A stretch of DNA of 64,000 bases, from NCBI GenBank assembly GCA_020637635.1, contig JACKKB010000006.1, positions 124,001-188,000 on the forward strand, in the 5' to 3' direction. The notes below the pieces were generated by a model. The model saw only the letters and a list, made by a program, of their open reading frames with translations. It was not told the origin of the DNA and ran no database searches. Made by a program: the position numbers and the translations under genes. Within the stretch, counting starts at the first letter, position 1; each line of letters opens with the position of its first letter. Positions 17,961-26,780 of this stretch are shown here, piece by piece. The DNA is from Albidovulum sp. (lineage in GTDB: Bacteria > Pseudomonadota > Alphaproteobacteria > Rhodobacterales > Rhodobacteraceae).

Positions 17961-19202
17961 TTACTGGCGGATCAGACGCGCCTCCGCCGCGTCGGCCACC
18001 GCCCAGCCCTGCAGCGCGGTCAGGATCGCCCCCTGCATCACGCTGCGCCAGACCGGATCGGCGAAGCGGGCACGGTCTTCCTCCGAGGACAGGAACCCGA
18101 TCTCGAGAAGAAGCGAGGGGATGTCGGGCGACTTCAGCACCGAAAAGCCGGCCTCCTGGATCGGGTGGCGGTGCATCTTGATGCCGGCCCGCTTCAGTTC
18201 GGCCGCGATCGTGGCGGCAAGCCGGTCGGCGCGCGGTTCGGTCTCGCTGCGGGCGAGATCCATGAGGACCGCGGCCACCGTGTCGTCCTGGCCGCTGAGG
18301 TCGACGCCGGCGAGGAGGTCGCCGCGGTCGTGCCGCTCGGCGAGCTTGGCCGAGGCGGAGTCGGAGGCGGTGGCGGCAAGCTTGTAGACGGTTGCGCCCG
18401 TCGCCTCGCCCTCGGCGAGGGAATCGGCGTGGATCGAGAGGAAGACATCGGCGCGCGCCGCCCGCGCGACGCTGATCCGGGTCTCGAGCGGCACGAAGGT
18501 GTCGCCGTCGCGGGTGAGAACCACGGTCATGCCGGCACGGCGCAGGGTCTCGGAAAGGTCGCGGGCAAAGGCAAGCACGACATCGGCCTCTTTCTCGGTC
18601 GCGGTTTCGGCGCCGGGGTCGATGCCGCCGTGGCCAGGGTCGAGCACGACGACGAGCGGCCGATCGCCGGTCTGGCGGCGCATCGGCGCCTCGGACGGGA
18701 CGGCGGCGCGCGGCAGGGTCCAGCGCGCGGCCGGCGGCGGGCCGGCGCGGGCGCGTTCGGCAAAGCGGCCGGCCTCTTCGGGCAGGAGCTTCAGGCGGAT
18801 CGCCGCCCCCGCCGCGCCCTGCACGCGCTCCTCGGCGCTGGCGATCCGGTAGGGGCCGTCAAGCTCGGCCACCAGCCGCGACCAGCCGGGCCGCACCACG
18901 CCCCAGCTGAGCGCGCGCACCGCCTCGGAGCCGTTCAGGGCCTCGGGCCGGTCGTGGCCGAAACTCACCTCGGAGAAATCGAGCACGAGCCGGGGCGGCG
19001 CGTCGAGGAGGAAGGCGCGGTAGGGCACGCCCTGGCTGAGGGCGAGGTCGATCTCGATGCCGCCGCCGGCGTCGGCCAGGCGCGACTGCGACGGCAGCAG
19101 CCGCGCGAGGGCGGTCATCTCCTCGGCGCGCGGCGCCCGCGACGCCAGCCCCGCCGCAAGAGCCACGGCAAGAATGCCGACGATCCGCCAAGGCCATCGC
19201 AT
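17961..19202 (-). CDS. amiC: N-acetylmuramoyl-L-alanine amidase (AmiC-like) with AMIN domain
   Basis: A 413-residue periplasmic enzyme that cleaves the peptide stem from peptidoglycan during daughter-cell separation. A signal peptide (WRIVGILAVALAAGLASRAPRA) is followed by an AMIN domain (about residues 40-150, e.g. PPRLVLDFSEVSF) that directs it to the wall, then the Amidase_3 catalytic domain: VVLDPGHGGIDPGAE with the zinc His, FLSIHADS with the second zinc His, and SLLLEIGFLSSEED with the catalytic Glu. No LysM repeats. It sits between the aminotransferase gene and mrcA on the same strand. AmiB/AmiC-type identity is not fully resolved by eye. Confidence 0.93.
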   Translation of the reverse strand: MRWPWRIVGILAVALAAGLASRAPRAEEMTALARLLPSQSRLADAGGGIEIDLALSQGVPYRAFLLDAPPRLVLDFSEVSFGHDRPEALNGSEAVRALSWGVVRPGWSRLVAELDGPYRIASAEERVQGAAGAAIRLKLLPEEAGRFAERARAGPPPAARWTLPRAAVPSEAPMRRQTGDRPLVVVLDPGHGGIDPGAETATEKEADVVLAFARDLSETLRRAGMTVVLTRDGDTFVPLETRISVARAARADVFLSIHADSLAEGEATGATVYKLAATASDSASAKLAERHDRGDLLAGVDLSGQDDTVAAVLMDLARSETEPRADRLAATIAAELKRAGIKMHRHPIQEAGFSVLKSPDIPSLLLEIGFLSSEEDRARFADPVWRSVMQGAILTALQGWAVADAAEARLIRQ

Positions 19203-19288
19203 CGGTTTCGTCCCCTGCCCCGTTCCTGCCCGGCTTTCCCGGAAGTCTGTCGCCGAAGTCTATCGCCCCGCCGCCGGCAAGAAAACCG

Positions 19289-20431
19289 TCAGCGCCGGGC
19301 GCTCATGAAGGCGTGAAGCCTTGCCAGCCCCTCGCGGATGTCGGCGGTGGCGCGGGCGTAGGAAAAGCGCAGCGTCCGCCCCCCGCGCGCCGGATCGAAA
19401 TCGAGCCCCGGGGTGACGGCGACACCGGCGCCGGCCAGGATCTCGGCGGCGAAGGCGCGGCTGTCATCGGTCAGATGGCCGACATCGGCATAGATGTAGA
19501 AGGCGCCGTCGGGCGGGGCGATGCGATCGAACCCCATGGCCGGCAGCGCCGCGAGCATCAGCCGCCGGTTCTCGGCATAGACGGCGCGGTTGGCCTCCAG
19601 CTCGGCAGAACAGTCAAGCGCGGCAAGGGCGGCGATCTGGCTTGCGTGCGGGGGGCAGATGAACATGTTCTGGGCCAGCCGCTCGATCCGGCGCACATGG
19701 TCCTCGGGAACGACCATCCAGCCGATCCGCCAGCCGGTCATCGAGAAGTATTTCGAGAACGAGTTGATCACGTAGACCGCATCGGTGACCTGCAGCGCGC
19801 TGACGGCGGGGGTCTCGTAGTGCAGCCCGTGATAGATCTCGTCGGAGACGAGCGCGATGTCGCGCGCGGCGGCGGCCCCGGCGAGCGCTGCCAGCTCGTC
19901 CTGCCCGAGCATCGTGCCCGAGGGGTTGCCGGGCGAGGCGACGATGAGCCCGTGTACGTCCTCGGGGATCTCCTCGGGGCGCGGCTGGTAGCGGTTCGCG
20001 GCCGCGGTCGGGATGCCGACCGGCGTCACCGACATGGCGCGCAGGATCTGCCGGTAGGAAGGATAGCCCGGCTCGCCCAGCGCCACCCGGTCGCCGGCGT
20101 CGAAGAGGGCCGCAAAGGCCAGCAGGAAGGCACCCGAAGACCCCGCGGTGACGACGACGCGGGCAGGATCGAGTTCGACGCCGTGCCAGCGGGCATAGAG
20201 GGCGGCGATGCCGGCGCGCAGCTCCGGCAGGCCAAGCGCCACGGTATAGCCGAGCGCCCCCTCTTCCATCGCCCGGGCAAGGGCGCGCCGCGCCCCTTCA
20301 GGTGCCGGCGTGCCGGGCTGACCGACCTCCATGTGGACGATGCTGCGGCCCGCCGCCTCGGCCGCGCGCGCGGCTTCCATCACATCCATCACAATGAAGG
20401 GATCGACTTCCCCGCGGCTTGATCTGCGCAT
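19289..20431 (-). CDS. PLP-dependent class I/II aminotransferase
   Basis: A 380-residue fold-type I aminotransferase. The PLP-binding lysine lies in NSFSKYFSMTGWRIGW, the cofactor-anchoring Asp is in IALVSDEIYHGLHY, and the conserved ASPGNPSGTML loop and the C-terminal RFSYARAT arginine are present. Substrate cannot be assigned; the sequence looks like the aspartate/aromatic or alanine-type subgroup common in alphaproteobacteria. The frame is open for another 99 codons upstream, but that extension is low-complexity and the ATG at 20431 begins the conserved N terminus. It is divergent from the DsbA-like gene. Confidence 0.88.
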   Translation of the reverse strand: MRRSSRGEVDPFIVMDVMEAARAAEAAGRSIVHMEVGQPGTPAPEGARRALARAMEEGALGYTVALGLPELRAGIAALYARWHGVELDPARVVVTAGSSGAFLLAFAALFDAGDRVALGEPGYPSYRQILRAMSVTPVGIPTAAANRYQPRPEEIPEDVHGLIVASPGNPSGTMLGQDELAALAGAAAARDIALVSDEIYHGLHYETPAVSALQVTDAVYVINSFSKYFSMTGWRIGWMVVPEDHVRRIERLAQNMFICPPHASQIAALAALDCSAELEANRAVYAENRRLMLAALPAMGFDRIAPPDGAFYIYADVGHLTDDSRAFAAEILAGAGVAVTPGLDFDPARGGRTLRFSYARATADIREGLARLHAFMSARR

Positions 20432-20633
20432 CGCTCCCTCACTATCCTCGGCCCTGCATCCCGCGATCGGTTGGGATCGGACGGGGCCGTTCTTTCCAGC
20501 CCCGGGTCGGAAGGTCAATGGGCCGCGGAACCGGCCCTTTCCGTGCGCCGCCGAATCTGTGATGGTCGCCCTGCGCCCCTGCGCCGCACCGGTGGCGCCG
20601 CCCCGGCGCTGCCCCAACCGATGGAGAGAGACG

Positions 20634-21401
20634 ATGAAGCTCGCCCCCTTCGCGCTTGCCACCCCCTTCGCGCTGGCCGCAATTGCCGCTCTGGCCGCCG
20701 GCCCCGTCGCCGCCTTCGACATCGCCAAGATGACCGACGCCGAGCGCGCGGCCTTCCAGACCGAGATCCGCAGCTATCTGCTGGCCCATCCCGAGGTGCT
20801 CGACGAGATGGCGAATGCGCTCGACGCGCAGAAGGCCGAGACCCAGGCCGTCGTCGACCGGGACCTCGTCTCGGCGAACCGCGCCGATCTCGACAGCGAT
20901 CCGGCGAGCTATGTCGGCGGCAATCCCGAAGGCGACCTGACGGTGGTGGAGTTCATCGACTACCGCTGCGGCTATTGCCGCAAGGCGCATGGCGAGGTGG
21001 CCGAACTGGTCAGGTCGGACGGCAACATCCGCTATGTGGTCAAGGAATACCCGATCCTGAGCGAACAATCGGTGATGGCGGCGCGGGTCGCGATCGCGGT
21101 GCTGCGCGAGCTCGGGCCGGAGGCCTATGCCAAGGTGAACGCGGGCTTCTACGAGAGCTTCCGCGGCGACATCACCGACACGACGGTTGCCGCTTTCCTG
21201 ACCGGGCTCGGGCTGGATGCCGAGCGGGTCATGGCCCATGCAAACGACGCCGAGGTGACCCAGATCCTGCGCGACAACCACGATCTGGCCAAGCGGCTCC
21301 AGATTCAGGGCACGCCCACCTTCGTCATCGGCGACACGATGCTGCGCGGCTATGCGCCGCTCGACCACATGCGGCAACTGGTCAGCGGCGAGCGCGGCTG
21401 A
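20634..21401 (+). CDS. DsbA family periplasmic thiol-disulfide protein (Com1-like)
   Basis: A 255-residue secreted protein. A signal peptide occupies about residues 1-27 (FALATPFALAAIAALAAGPVAA). An alpha-helical segment follows (to about 80), then a thioredoxin-fold DsbA domain with the redox motif C112-G-Y-C115 in FIDYRCGYCRKAHGEVAEL and the cis-proline loop GTPTFVIGDTMLRG. This architecture matches the Com1/ScsC-like DsbA group, which can act as oxidase or isomerase and may oligomerise through the N-terminal helices. The start ATG at 20634 has GGAGAG 7 nt upstream; the frame stays open earlier but the signal peptide fixes this start. No dsbB or dsbD partner is nearby. Confidence 0.9.
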   Translation: MKLAPFALATPFALAAIAALAAGPVAAFDIAKMTDAERAAFQTEIRSYLLAHPEVLDEMANALDAQKAETQAVVDRDLVSANRADLDSDPASYVGGNPEGDLTVVEFIDYRCGYCRKAHGEVAELVRSDGNIRYVVKEYPILSEQSVMAARVAIAVLRELGPEAYAKVNAGFYESFRGDITDTTVAAFLTGLGLDAERVMAHANDAEVTQILRDNHDLAKRLQIQGTPTFVIGDTMLRGYAPLDHMRQLVSGERG

Positions 21402-21440
21402 GCACGCCCCGGGGCGTTGCACCATCGGATCTGTCCGAAG

Positions 21441-21518
21441 CGGGCCGGATCGGGCCGGGATCGGACCGGGATCGGGCCGGGGGTCCGGCCGGGGCCGGGA
21501 TCGGGCCGGGATCGGGCG
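21441..21518. repeat. degenerate 12-bp G-rich tandem repeat
   Basis: About six imperfect copies of a 12-bp unit (GGGCCGGGATCG) lie between the DsbA-like gene and the LtrA-like gene. The region encodes nothing recognisable. It resembles other short tandem repeats in this window at gene borders. Confidence 0.7.
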
Positions 21519-21584
21519 AAACCGGGTTGAACCGGGGCGCCCGATCGGATCTGCTTCCGCGAAACCCTGCCGGAGACCCTCTCA

Positions 21585-22790
21585 GTGCCCGCCATCCTTC
21601 GCCCGCTGGTCGCCCGCGACCCAGACGAACAGCACCGCGCCGCGACAACGCTCGAACTTCTCTTCGACCTCATCAGCGTCATCGCCATCGCCTCGGTCAC
21701 GGCCGGCCTGCACCATGCGATCGCCGCCGGCCACGGGCTCGAGGCGTTGCCGCGCTTCGTCTTTCTCTTCCTCGCCATCTGGTGGGCCTGGATGAACTTC
21801 ACCTGGTTCGCCTCGGCCTTCGACAACGACGACGGGCCCTACCGGCTCCTGGTCATGGTGATCATGTGCGGCGCGCTCGTCTTTGCCGGGGGCGCCGGCC
21901 AGATCTTCGAGACCCTCGATCTCAGGTGGGGCCTGCTTGGCTGGATCATCATGCGGTTCGGCATGGTCGGGCTCTGGCTCAGGGCGGCCGCGGGATGCCC
22001 GGAGTTTCGCACGACGGCGCTGCGCTATGCCGCCGGGATCGTGGTCGCGCAGATCGCCTGGACGGCCTGCTACTTCGCCTCCGAACCGGGAAGCATGGGT
22101 TTCTACCTTCTCGGGATGCTCTGCTTCCTCGTCGAATGGGCGGTTCCGCCCTATGCCGAGAGCGCCCGGCAAACGCCCTTTCACCGCCACCACATCATCG
22201 AGCGCTACGGCCTTCTGATGATCATCTCGCTCGGCGAGATCATGTTGTCGATCAGCCACGGGTTCGGTGCGCTCTTCGGCGACCACCCGGTCTACGGCGC
22301 GGCCGTCGTCTCGGTTTCCGCGCTCGTCATCGTCTTCTCGATCTGGTGGATCTATTTCTGCGAGGAAGAGCACCTGGTGTCCAAGTCGCTGGCGACCGCG
22401 CTCGTCTGGGGATATGGCCATGTCTTCATCTTCATGGCGACGGCGGCGCTCGGCGCGGCTGTCGCCGCCTCGATCGACGTGGTGACGCATCACGCCCATG
22501 CCGACCAGAAGGAGGTCTCGCACTGGCTGGGAGGGAGCCTCGCGCTCGGCGCGCTGGCGCTCTGGGTGGCGCGCGACCGGGTGCTGCCGATCGCGCCGGC
22601 GCTGAAGGCGGCGCTGCCGGTCATGGCGGCGGCCAATCTTCTGGCCGGGATCCTCGGCCAGCCGGTCTGGGTCTTCGCGCTTCTCGCGGTGGGGACGATC
22701 CTCTGGCGGGCCCCCGGCACGGCGCCCCGCCGGCCGGCGCAGAGTGTCCGCGGCGCCGGGACGGGCGCGGCGGCGCGGGATGGACATTGA
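21585..22790 (+). CDS. low-temperature requirement protein A (LtrA) family
   Basis: A 401-residue integral membrane protein with roughly eleven helices. Family blocks are recognisable: the N-terminal ATTLELLFDLISVIAIASVTAGLHHA (the E-L-x-F-D-L motif), WWAWMNFTWFASAFDNDDGPYRL, and the internal repeat FHRHHIIERYGLLMIISLGEIMLS (E-R-x-G-L-x-x-I-x-x-G-E). LtrA was first linked to cold growth in Listeria, but its biochemical function is unknown. The start is a GTG at 21585; the ribosome site is weak. It is read toward the RACo-like operon and ends 90 bp before it. Confidence 0.85.
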   Translation: MPAILRPLVARDPDEQHRAATTLELLFDLISVIAIASVTAGLHHAIAAGHGLEALPRFVFLFLAIWWAWMNFTWFASAFDNDDGPYRLLVMVIMCGALVFAGGAGQIFETLDLRWGLLGWIIMRFGMVGLWLRAAAGCPEFRTTALRYAAGIVVAQIAWTACYFASEPGSMGFYLLGMLCFLVEWAVPPYAESARQTPFHRHHIIERYGLLMIISLGEIMLSISHGFGALFGDHPVYGAAVVSVSALVIVFSIWWIYFCEEEHLVSKSLATALVWGYGHVFIFMATAALGAAVAASIDVVTHHAHADQKEVSHWLGGSLALGALALWVARDRVLPIAPALKAALPVMAAANLLAGILGQPVWVFALLAVGTILWRAPGTAPRRPAQSVRGAGTGAAARDGH

Positions 22791-22879
22791 CGCAGGCGGC
22801 CTCCGCGATGCCGCTCGCGGACATTGCCCCGCCCGACGAACGGCTTACATAGAATAGCGAACCTCAGGAAAGTGCGCCC

Positions 22880-24913
22880 ATGGCCGACGACGCCCTCGTC
22901 ATCTTCACGCCCTCCGGCAAACGCGGCCGCTTTGCGATCGGCACCCCCGTCCTGACCGCCGCGCGCCAGCTCGGCGTCGATCTCGACAGCGTCTGCGGCG
23001 GGCGCGGCATCTGCTCCAAGTGCCAGGTGTCGCCCGGCTATGGCGAGTTCTCCAAGCACGGCGTGACCGTCACCGAGGGCGCGCTTTCGGAGTGGAATGA
23101 GGTCGAGGCGCGCTATGACCGGATCCGGGGCCTGAAGGAGGGTCGCCGGCTCGGGTGTCAGGCGAAGGTCATGGGCGATGTCGTCATCGACGTGCCGCCC
23201 GAAAGCCAGGTCCACCGCCAGGTGATCCGCAAGTCCGCGACCGCGCGCGAAATCATCATGGATCCGGCCGCGCACGCCTATTACGTCGAGGTCGCAGAGC
23301 CCGACATGCACGAACCCTCGGGCGATTTCCAGCGCTTCGCCCTGGCTCTGAAGGAACAGTGGCAGATCGAGGGGCTCGAGGCCGAGCCGGCGCTTCTGCG
23401 ACGGTTGCAGCCGATCCTGCGCAAGGGGGACTGGAAGGTCACCGTGATCCTGCACAAGGACCACCACGGGCGGGTGCGCATTCTCGACCTGCACCCGGGC
23501 TTCTGGGAAGGGCGGCTCTACGGCCTTGCCATCGACCTCGGCTCGACCACCATCGCCGCGCATCTGTGCGACCTGCGCAACGGCAACGTCCTTGCCTCCT
23601 CGGGGGTCATGAACCCGCAGATCCGCTTCGGCGAGGATCTGATGAGCCGCGTGAGCTACGCGATGATGAACCCCGGCGGCGACCGCGAGATGACCGGGGC
23701 GGTGCGCAGCGCGCTCAACGACCTCGCGCTGACGATCGCAGGCGAGGCGGGGATCGACCCGTTGCAGATCGTGGAAACCGTCTTCGTCTGCAATCCGGTC
23801 ATGCACCATCTTCTTCTCGGCATCGACCCGGTCGAACTCGGCCAGGCGCCCTTTGCGCTTGCCACGTCGGAGAGCCTCTCGCTGCCTGCGCGCGATCTGG
23901 ATCTTCTGGCGATCCACGAGAATGCGCGCGTCTACGTGCTGCCCTGCATCGCGGGCCATGTGGGTGCCGATTGCGCGGCGGTGGCATTGTCCGAGGAGCC
24001 GAACAAATCCGACGACATGGTCCTGATTGTTGACGTCGGCACCAATGCCGAGATCCTGCTTGGCAACCGCGACCGGGTGCTCGCCTGTTCCTCTCCGACC
24101 GGACCGGCCTTCGAGGGCGCCCAGATTTCCTCGGGCCAGCGCGCCGCGCCCGGCGCCATCGAGCGGGTCGAGATCGACCCCGTGACCAAGGAGCCGCGGT
24201 TCCGCGTCATCGGCTGCGACATCTGGTCCGACAGCCCCGACTTCGCCGCCGCCACGGCGCAGACCGGGATCACCGGCATCTGCGGCTCGGGCATCATCGA
24301 GGTGGTGGCCGAGATGCGCATGGCGGGGCTTCTCGATGCCAGCGGGCTCATCGGCTCGGCCCAGCAGACCGGCACCGCCCGATCGATCCCGCAGGGGCGC
24401 ACCCACGCCTATGTGCTGCATGACGGCACCGCCGAGGGCGGACCGCTCATCACCGTCACGCAGGGCGACATCCGCGCGATCCAGCTTGCGAAATCCGCGC
24501 TCTATGCCGGCGCGCGCCTGCTGATGGACGAACTTGGCATCGAAACGGTCGACCGCATCGTGCTGGCGGGCGCCTTCGGTGCGCATATCTCGTCCAAACA
24601 TGCCGAGGTGCTGGGCATGATCCCGGATTGCCCGCTCGACAGGATCAGTTCGGCCGGCAATGCCGCCGGAACCGGGGCGCGTATCGCGCTTTGCAACATC
24701 GCCGCCCGCGCCGCGATCGAGGAAGAGGTGACGCGCATCCACAAGGTCGAGACCGCGATCGAGCCGCGGTTCCAGGAACATTTCGTCGCCGCCAACGCGA
24801 TTCCGCATGCAACCGCACCGTTCCCGGAACTGGCCCGGATCGTCACCCTTCCCGATGTCTCGTTCAACACCGCAGGCGGCGGCGAGGCCGGCCGCAGACG
24901 GCGGCGCGGATGA
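22880..24913 (+). CDS. ferredoxin-ASKHA fusion protein, RACo/RamA-like reductive activator of corrinoid proteins (DUF4445)
   Basis: A 677-residue protein. Residues 1-100 form a plant-type 2Fe-2S ferredoxin with ligands C39, C45, C48 and C93 (SVCGGRGICSKCQ and LGCQAK); a linker follows; the C-terminal two thirds is the DUF4445/ASKHA ATPase fold with GLAIDLGSTTIAAHLCDL (phosphate-1-like), MVLIVDVGTNAEILLGN (phosphate-2-like) and VDRIVLAGAFGAHIS (adenosine-like). RamA and RACo use ATP and low-potential electrons to reduce inactive cob(II)alamin in corrinoid methyltransferases. No corrinoid protein or methyltransferase gene is visible in the window, so its partner is unknown. Its stop overlaps the sigma factor start (ATGA). 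Confidence 0.88.
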   Translation: MADDALVIFTPSGKRGRFAIGTPVLTAARQLGVDLDSVCGGRGICSKCQVSPGYGEFSKHGVTVTEGALSEWNEVEARYDRIRGLKEGRRLGCQAKVMGDVVIDVPPESQVHRQVIRKSATAREIIMDPAAHAYYVEVAEPDMHEPSGDFQRFALALKEQWQIEGLEAEPALLRRLQPILRKGDWKVTVILHKDHHGRVRILDLHPGFWEGRLYGLAIDLGSTTIAAHLCDLRNGNVLASSGVMNPQIRFGEDLMSRVSYAMMNPGGDREMTGAVRSALNDLALTIAGEAGIDPLQIVETVFVCNPVMHHLLLGIDPVELGQAPFALATSESLSLPARDLDLLAIHENARVYVLPCIAGHVGADCAAVALSEEPNKSDDMVLIVDVGTNAEILLGNRDRVLACSSPTGPAFEGAQISSGQRAAPGAIERVEIDPVTKEPRFRVIGCDIWSDSPDFAAATAQTGITGICGSGIIEVVAEMRMAGLLDASGLIGSAQQTGTARSIPQGRTHAYVLHDGTAEGGPLITVTQGDIRAIQLAKSALYAGARLLMDELGIETVDRIVLAGAFGAHISSKHAEVLGMIPDCPLDRISSAGNAAGTGARIALCNIAARAAIEEEVTRIHKVETAIEPRFQEHFVAANAIPHATAPFPELARIVTLPDVSFNTAGGGEAGRRRRRG

Positions 24914-25455
24914 TGCCGGATGATCCGATCGCCGGGCTGATCGTCGCCACGGCCGGCGCCGACCGCAACGAGTTCCGAAACCTCTATCGGGCGACTTCGG
25001 CGAAACTTTTCGGCGTCTGTCTTCGTATCCTCAAGGACAGAAGCGAAGCCGAGGATGCGGTGCAGGAAGTCTTTACACGGGTCTGGCTGAATGCCCGCCG
25101 CTATGACGCGGCGCGGGCGCGCGGCATGACATGGCTGATCGCCATTGCCCGCAACCATGCCATCGACCGCCTGCGCGCCCGTCCGGCCGCCCGCGAGGGC
25201 GATGACAGTGCCATCGCCGAGATTGCCGATCGCGCCCCGGGACCGGAGGCGCAGGTGGTGGCCAGAGGCGAGGCCCGGCGCATCGCCGACTGTTTCGAGG
25301 GTCTGGAGCCGGCGCGCGCCGAGGCGATCCGCGGCGCCTATCTGGGCGGGCTCAGCTATGAAGAGCTGTCGCGCCGTCACGACGTGCCGATGAACACGAT
25401 GCGATCCTGGCTGCGGCGGGGGCTGATGAAACTGAAGGAGTGTCTCGAGGCATGA
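24910..25455 (+). CDS. ECF-type RNA polymerase sigma factor
   Basis: A 181-residue group 4 sigma factor. Region 2 includes FRNLYRATSAKLFGVCLRILKDRSEAEDAVQEVFTRVWLNA and GMTWLIAIARNHAIDRLRA; region 4 has GLSYEELSRRHDVPMNTMRSWLRRGLMKLKECLE as a helix-turn-helix. It looks like the SigK/RskA-linked ECF group. It is coupled at both ends by 4-bp ATGA overlaps: to the RACo-like gene before it and to the anti-sigma gene after it. A second ATG one codon later (24913) is equally possible. It probably drives the downstream fasciclin gene, as in other sigma/anti-sigma/fasciclin clusters (inference). Confidence 0.92.
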   Translation: MMPDDPIAGLIVATAGADRNEFRNLYRATSAKLFGVCLRILKDRSEAEDAVQEVFTRVWLNARRYDAARARGMTWLIAIARNHAIDRLRARPAAREGDDSAIAEIADRAPGPEAQVVARGEARRIADCFEGLEPARAEAIRGAYLGGLSYEELSRRHDVPMNTMRSWLRRGLMKLKECLEA

Positions 25456-26111
25456 CCGAGGCCGGCGAACACATGCCCGAACGCGAGGCGCTGGCGGCCG
25501 AGTATGTGCTCGGCACGCTGCCGCTTGCCGAACGGCTCGCCGCCGAGGCGCTGATCGACTCCGACGCCGCCTTCGCGGCGCTGGTCGAGGCATGGCGCGA
25601 CCGGCTCGGGCCCCTGAACGCGGCTTATGTCGAGGTCGCGCCACCGCCCGGGCTCCTCGACCGGATCGAGGCGCGGCTCTTCCCGCAAGCCCCGCGCAAG
25701 CGCCGCTTCCTCACGTTCCGGGGCGCGCTTGGCGGCCTGGCCGTGGCGGCGCTTGCCGCAATCGTCGTCAGCGTGACGCTGATGCGCCCTGCCCCCATCA
25801 CCGCGACGCTGACCGGCGCGGGGCAGCCTCTCATGATGGCGGCCAGCTACGATACGCGGGCGCATGAACTGACGGTCCGGCGCACCGAGGGGCCGGCGGC
25901 GGAGGCAGGCAAGGACTACGAGCTCTGGATCATCCCCGCGGGCCAGGCCCCGATCTCCATCGGCGTCGTTCGCGACGCGGCCCTGTCGATCCCGTTGCAG
26001 GAGCTGCCGGAGGGCGCCACCCTTGCCATCACGCTCGAGACGCTGGGCGGCTCGCCCACCGGCGCCCCGCAGGGACCGCTTCTCGTCGCGGCCGTCATCG
26101 GCGACAGCTAG
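25452..26111 (+). CDS. anti-sigma factor, RskA-like, single-pass membrane
   Basis: A 219-residue protein. Residues 1-75 are a helical cytoplasmic anti-sigma domain (LAAEYVLGTLPLAERLAAEALI resembles the RskA N terminus, without the zinc-binding H-x3-C-x2-C motif); residues about 91-111 are a membrane helix (GALGGLAVAALAAIVVSVTLM); the C-terminal 105 residues form an RskA-type extracytoplasmic domain with YELWIIPAGQAPISIGVV. It is expected to hold the ECF sigma factor at the membrane until proteolysed. ATGA overlap with the sigma gene ensures equal synthesis. Confidence 0.9.
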   Translation: MTEAGEHMPEREALAAEYVLGTLPLAERLAAEALIDSDAAFAALVEAWRDRLGPLNAAYVEVAPPPGLLDRIEARLFPQAPRKRRFLTFRGALGGLAVAALAAIVVSVTLMRPAPITATLTGAGQPLMMAASYDTRAHELTVRRTEGPAAEAGKDYELWIIPAGQAPISIGVVRDAALSIPLQELPEGATLAITLETLGGSPTGAPQGPLLVAAVIGDS

Positions 26112-26130
26112 AAAAAGTTTTCGGCGCGCC

Positions 26131-26188
26131 GCAACTTTCGCGGCGCAGCCTTCGTAGCTCCCTGTGTGAAAGGAGGAATGGTTCCTCC
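26131..26188 (+). promoter_or_regulatory. candidate ECF promoter and leader hairpin before the fasciclin gene
   Basis: In the 97-bp gap after the anti-sigma gene, CAACTT (26132-26137) and CGTAG (26153-26157) are spaced 15 bp apart, resembling the AAC and CGT cores of ECF promoters. Downstream, GGAGGAA (26172-26178) and TTCCTCC (26182-26188) form a perfect 7-bp hairpin with a 3-nt loop about 20 bp before the start codon; the true ribosome site AAGGGAG follows it. The hairpin contains a Shine-Dalgarno-like sequence and could influence mRNA stability or decoy ribosome binding. Assignment is tentative. Confidence 0.35.
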
Positions 26189-26208
26189 GATACGCAAGGG
26201 AGATACAC

Positions 26209-26760
26209 ATGTTCATGAAATCCACAGCGCTCGCCCTGACGCTCATGGCCTTCGCCGCGCCGATGCAGGCCGCCGAGAATCCGATGGTCGGCGGCGCCGC
26301 GATGTACGACACGAAGAACATCGTGGAAAATGCCGTGAACTCGGCCGATCACACCACGCTCGTCGCCGCCGTGAAGGCCGCCGGGCTTGTGGATACGCTG
26401 GCGGGCCCCGGCCCCTTCACCGTCTTCGCCCCGACCAACGAGGCCTTCGCCAAGCTCCCCGCCGGCACGGTCGAGAACCTGCTCAAGCCCGAGAACAAGG
26501 ACACGCTGACCAAGATCCTGACCTGCCACGTCGTCGGCAAGGCGGTCATGTCGGACGCCCTGCGGGGGATGATCATGGATGACGGCGGCAAGCATCCGGT
26601 GCCGACGCTCGGCGGCTGCACGCTGCAGGCCAGCTACGAGGGCGACAAGATCATGCTCGAAGACGAGATGGGCAATGTCGCGACCGTGACCATCGCCGAC
26701 GTCGTGCAGTCGAACGGCGTCATCCACGTGATCGACACGGTGATGCTGCCGAAGATGTGA
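26209..26760 (+). CDS. secreted fasciclin (FAS1) domain protein
   Basis: A 183-residue exported protein: signal peptide (MKSTALALTLMAFAAPMQA), a short mature linker, and one FAS1 domain spanning most of the rest. The two conserved FAS1 boxes are clear: GPFTVFAPTNEAFAKLPAGTVE (H1) and the late NGVIHVIDTVMLP (H2, with the VIH-x-ID motif). FAS1 proteins mediate adhesion or respond to oxidants; in several bacteria they are targets of an adjacent SigK-type sigma factor. It lies directly downstream of the sigma/anti-sigma pair and probably belongs to the regulon. A hairpin at 26781-26806 follows. Confidence 0.92.
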   Translation: MFMKSTALALTLMAFAAPMQAAENPMVGGAAMYDTKNIVENAVNSADHTTLVAAVKAAGLVDTLAGPGPFTVFAPTNEAFAKLPAGTVENLLKPENKDTLTKILTCHVVGKAVMSDALRGMIMDDGGKHPVPTLGGCTLQASYEGDKIMLEDEMGNVATVTIADVVQSNGVIHVIDTVMLPKM

Positions 26761-26780
26761 ACGGTTCGGTAGCGAGTAGC

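Noticed and set aside
18165..19316. Plus-strand gene opposite the amidase
   Set aside because: Arg/Gly-rich shadow frame with no similarity to any family; the minus strand has a complete amidase.
19289..20728. Longer (479-residue) aminotransferase with an N-terminal extension
   Set aside because: The extra 99 residues are low-complexity, lie over the divergent DsbA-like gene start and have no family similarity; ATG 20431 fits the family N terminus.
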